Positions 6,299 to 7,822 of a DNA stretch of 7,822 bases are shown here, one piece after another. Where the stretch lies: positions 1-7,822 of the forward strand of contig SKTJ01000309.1 of assembly GCA_007122565.1 (NCBI GenBank), written 5' to 3'. The translations under genes were made by a program, and so were the position numbers. Below the pieces are notes generated by a model that saw only the letters and a program-made list of their open reading frames with translations, had not been told where the DNA came from and did no database searches. How positions within the stretch are numbered: position 1 is the first letter of the stretch; the number at the start of each line of letters is the position of its first letter. The stretch is from Syntrophomonadaceae bacterium. Lineage in GTDB: Bacteria; Bacillota; Dethiobacteria; DTU022; UBA8154.

Positions 6299-6967
6299 TT
6301 AGTAATCCTCACTTCTATGGCGTAATCCAGGCGAGGTTACTTTCTTTTCGAGCAAGCCCATAATATAATCAAGCATTAACGCAATGACGGAGACCACCAC
6401 AGCTCCGGCAATAATCATCTCTGCACTGCCGCGCGTGATGCCGTGGTGAATTAAACGGCCAAGGTTCCGCTCACCAATAAAGGTAGCCACCGTTGCCATA
6501 CCGGTGATCATAACTACAGCCACACGTATACCGGCAAAAACCACCGGCCAGGCCATGGGTATCTGAATCTGGTAAAGGATTTGCGCTGGTGACAAGCCCA
6601 TCCCTTTGCCTGCGTCGATGACCCACGGGTCAACCGATTTAACGCCACGGTAAACACTCCGCACAAGTGGCATCATTGCATATATAATAAGTGCAAGCGC
6701 TGCTGATTTGCGACCTAAACCGAGTTGGGGGATGGTAACAAACAGGCCAAAAAGGGAGATGCTCGGAATAACAAATAATATGTTAGCTAAGCCAATCACA
6801 CTATTAGCAAAGCGATCGTACTTACTGATTAACAGGCCCACCCATATCCATAAAATTAGGGAAAAGACCAGCACAGTCAGTACCAGTGAAAGATGGTTGC
6901 CCGTATACTCCATGATGCGGCTGCTGTTATTAACGATAAATTTTAAGACACTGCTGATAACTTCCAC
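6299..6967 (-). CDS. Osmoprotectant ABC transporter permease (OpuCB/OpuCD type), first of two
   Basis: This 222-residue inner-membrane subunit opens the importer operon. Hydrophobic helices fall near 27-48, 55-82, 86-103, 142-165 and 183-204. The EAA-type coupling loop is VIDAGKGMGLSPAQILYQIQ followed by IP, about 116-137. IPSISLFGLFV at 68-78 and IIYAMMPLVRSVYRGV at 94-109 are characteristic of this permease family. It shares the layout of the other permease, but is more divergent in the pore-side helices and has a charged C-terminal tail (207-222). The start is GTG at 6965-6967, with AGGGGG seven bases upstream. The stop lies five bases before the ATPase ATG, and the ATPase ribosome binding site overlaps this gene's stop codon. 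Confidence 0.92.
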   Translation of the reverse strand: MEVISSVLKFIVNNSSRIMEYTGNHLSLVLTVLVFSLILWIWVGLLISKYDRFANSVIGLANILFVIPSISLFGLFVTIPQLGLGRKSAALALIIYAMMPLVRSVYRGVKSVDPWVIDAGKGMGLSPAQILYQIQIPMAWPVVFAGIRVAVVMITGMATVATFIGERNLGRLIHHGITRGSAEMIIAGAVVVSVIALMLDYIMGLLEKKVTSPGLRHRSEDY

Positions 6968-6993
6968 CGCTGTGCCCCCTGTCTTTGTGTTAC

Positions 6994-6999
6994 ATTATA
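6994..6999 (-). promoter_or_regulatory. Candidate -10 box for the importer operon
   Basis: The 134-bp AT-rich gap between the unknown gene at 7102 and the first permease contains a perfect minus-strand TATAAT at 6994-6999, preceded by TG. Transcription from it would give a leader of about 20 bases with the AGGGGG ribosome binding site inside. No good -35 hexamer lies 16-18 bases upstream. A second TATAAT sits upstream on the same strand around 7044-7049. No riboswitch-like fold or terminator for the preceding gene is evident in this gap. Confidence 0.3.
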
Positions 7000-7101
7000 C
7001 AGCTAATAAGTAGAATTTTCTTTATGTGATAAATAATAACATAATTATAAACTAAATGTAGAATAATACGGCGCAAATTGCATTAATTCAGTATAGTTGG
7101 T

Positions 7102-7822
7102 TTAAATACAGATCCAAAAATATTCCACGTATGCCGGGGAATTGATTACCCTCACATCTGAAGGGATGTGGTTATGATTTCCTTTGAAGAGGCGAAAAGT
7201 TTCTTCGCCTGCTTCGTAAACGAAACCGCAGCGTCCATAACTTTCATCTTCGTTTATACGGTTCACCCAGTAACTTTTTACGATTTCAGCAGATCCAATC
7301 GATTCGTACCACTGGAGGTCATAGCTGATTTCCCCAGCCTCCCCCAGGCTTAAAATCACGTCGATAGCGGTGATTATATCCGGCTGGAGCACATCATTGC
7401 GTAAGCCGTGTGGCTGTACTTCCACATTCGTAAAACGCACCGTTTCCCCCTTGCCCCGGATAATAACTTCCGGCACAATAAGTTTACCTTCATTCTCGTT
7501 CTTGCGTTTAATTTCTTCACGGTACGTTTTGTAAACTGAATCCAAATAATTTTGGGATGCAGGGACATAGGAGAGGAACATTCCGTCTTTGTAAGGGTAG
7601 TGATCCATGCGAAAGACACTGGCTTCGGGCCAGCCACCATCATAATAGGCTTTGTACCACCAACCACTTTGTCCATCGAGAGTATTAATTACATAGGTGT
7701 TCATTTCTTGATCAAAATAATAGTCCATTTTGAAATAATCTTTTTCGTGAAGGTGGACCAACACATCGAAAAGTGAAATATATCCCTCTTGAAAAATATC
7801 CGGGCGCACCGTTTTTATTTCC
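7102..7822 (-). CDS. Unknown, probably extracytoplasmic protein with two possible DUF4430-like modules (5' end missing)
   Basis: I do not recognise this protein with confidence. The frame is open to the right edge. A GTG at 7807-7809 is available, but the protein from there has no signal peptide and reads like the middle of a longer chain, so the start is probably outside the window. Counting from that GTG, residues about 11-85 show a DUF4430-like pattern: SLFDVLVHL, then TYVINTLDG, GWWYKAYYDGGW and a YPYKDG turn. Residues about 145-235 look like a second, weaker copy: TAIDVILSL, ISYDLQWYES, YWVNRI and a closing aromatic strand VEYFWICI. Between them lies a charged helix (about 88-108). DUF4430-type domains occur in secreted, often cobalamin-related or surface proteins, which suggests an extracellular place; this is weak. 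It ends with TAA 134 bp before the importer operon, on the same strand. No function is proposed. Confidence 0.7.
   Translation of the reverse strand, partial: EIKTVRPDIFQEGYISLFDVLVHLHEKDYFKMDYYFDQEMNTYVINTLDGQSGWWYKAYYDGGWPEASVFRMDHYPYKDGMFLSYVPASQNYLDSVYKTYREEIKRKNENEGKLIVPEVIIRGKGETVRFTNVEVQPHGLRNDVLQPDIITAIDVILSLGEAGEISYDLQWYESIGSAEIVKSYWVNRINEDESYGRCGFVYEAGEETFRLFKGNHNHIPSDVRVINSPAYVEYFWICI

Noticed and set aside
7014..7101. Gap before the importer operon considered as a riboswitch
   Set aside because: It is short and AT-rich, with no conserved riboswitch core or paired antiterminator structure that I can see.
7152..7169. Inverted repeat CACATC-TGAAGG-GATGTG considered as a terminator
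   Set aside because: It lies inside the coding part of the unknown gene before its stop, lacks a U-tract in the minus direction, and is short.

Overview
The window looks like part of a Gram-positive, clostridial-type (Firmicutes) chromosome of moderate GC content. The reasons are two lipoprotein signal peptides with no sign of an outer membrane, strong AGGAGG-type ribosome binding sites, GTG and TTG starts alongside ATG, and AT-rich intergenic DNA. This placement is an inference and is not tied to a species. All eight genes I can support lie on the minus strand, so transcription runs from high to low coordinates. I see no tRNA, rRNA, CRISPR array, transposase or attachment site.

In transcription order: (1) 7822-7102, the 3' part of a gene for an unrecognised protein that enters from outside the window and may hold two related modules. 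(2) 6967-3596, a four-gene osmoprotectant (glycine betaine/choline/carnitine, OpuC/OsmU-type) ABC importer: permease, ATPase, second permease, substrate-binding lipoprotein. (3) 3547-2276, a six-helix haem/FAD/NAD(P)H flavocytochrome with the histidine spacing of NADPH oxidases and ferric reductases. (4) 2205-1585, a DOMON-domain lipoprotein, followed by a strong stem-loop terminator. (5) 1299 to 1 and beyond, a small helical protein of unknown function whose stop codon directly abuts the GTG start of a two-domain KaiC/RAD55-like ATPase that runs off the left edge.

The importer genes are tightly packed (5-bp gap, ATGA overlap, then 110 bp before the binding protein). The flavocytochrome follows after 48 bp and the DOMON lipoprotein after 70 bp. 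I see no convincing terminator between the permease at 6967 and the stem-loop at 1551, so transport and redox genes could share a transcript.

The flavocytochrome and DOMON lipoprotein make sense as one system. Cytosolic NAD(P)H would reduce FAD, electrons would cross the membrane over two b-type haems, and the surface-anchored DOMON domain, possibly itself haem-bearing, would receive them. The binding protein has its two sequence halves in reversed order relative to OpuCC/OsmF-type proteins, and the ATPase carries only one CBS-like module. The KaiC-like pair is separated by the terminator and an AT-rich region with several inverted repeats, and looks like an independent unit.
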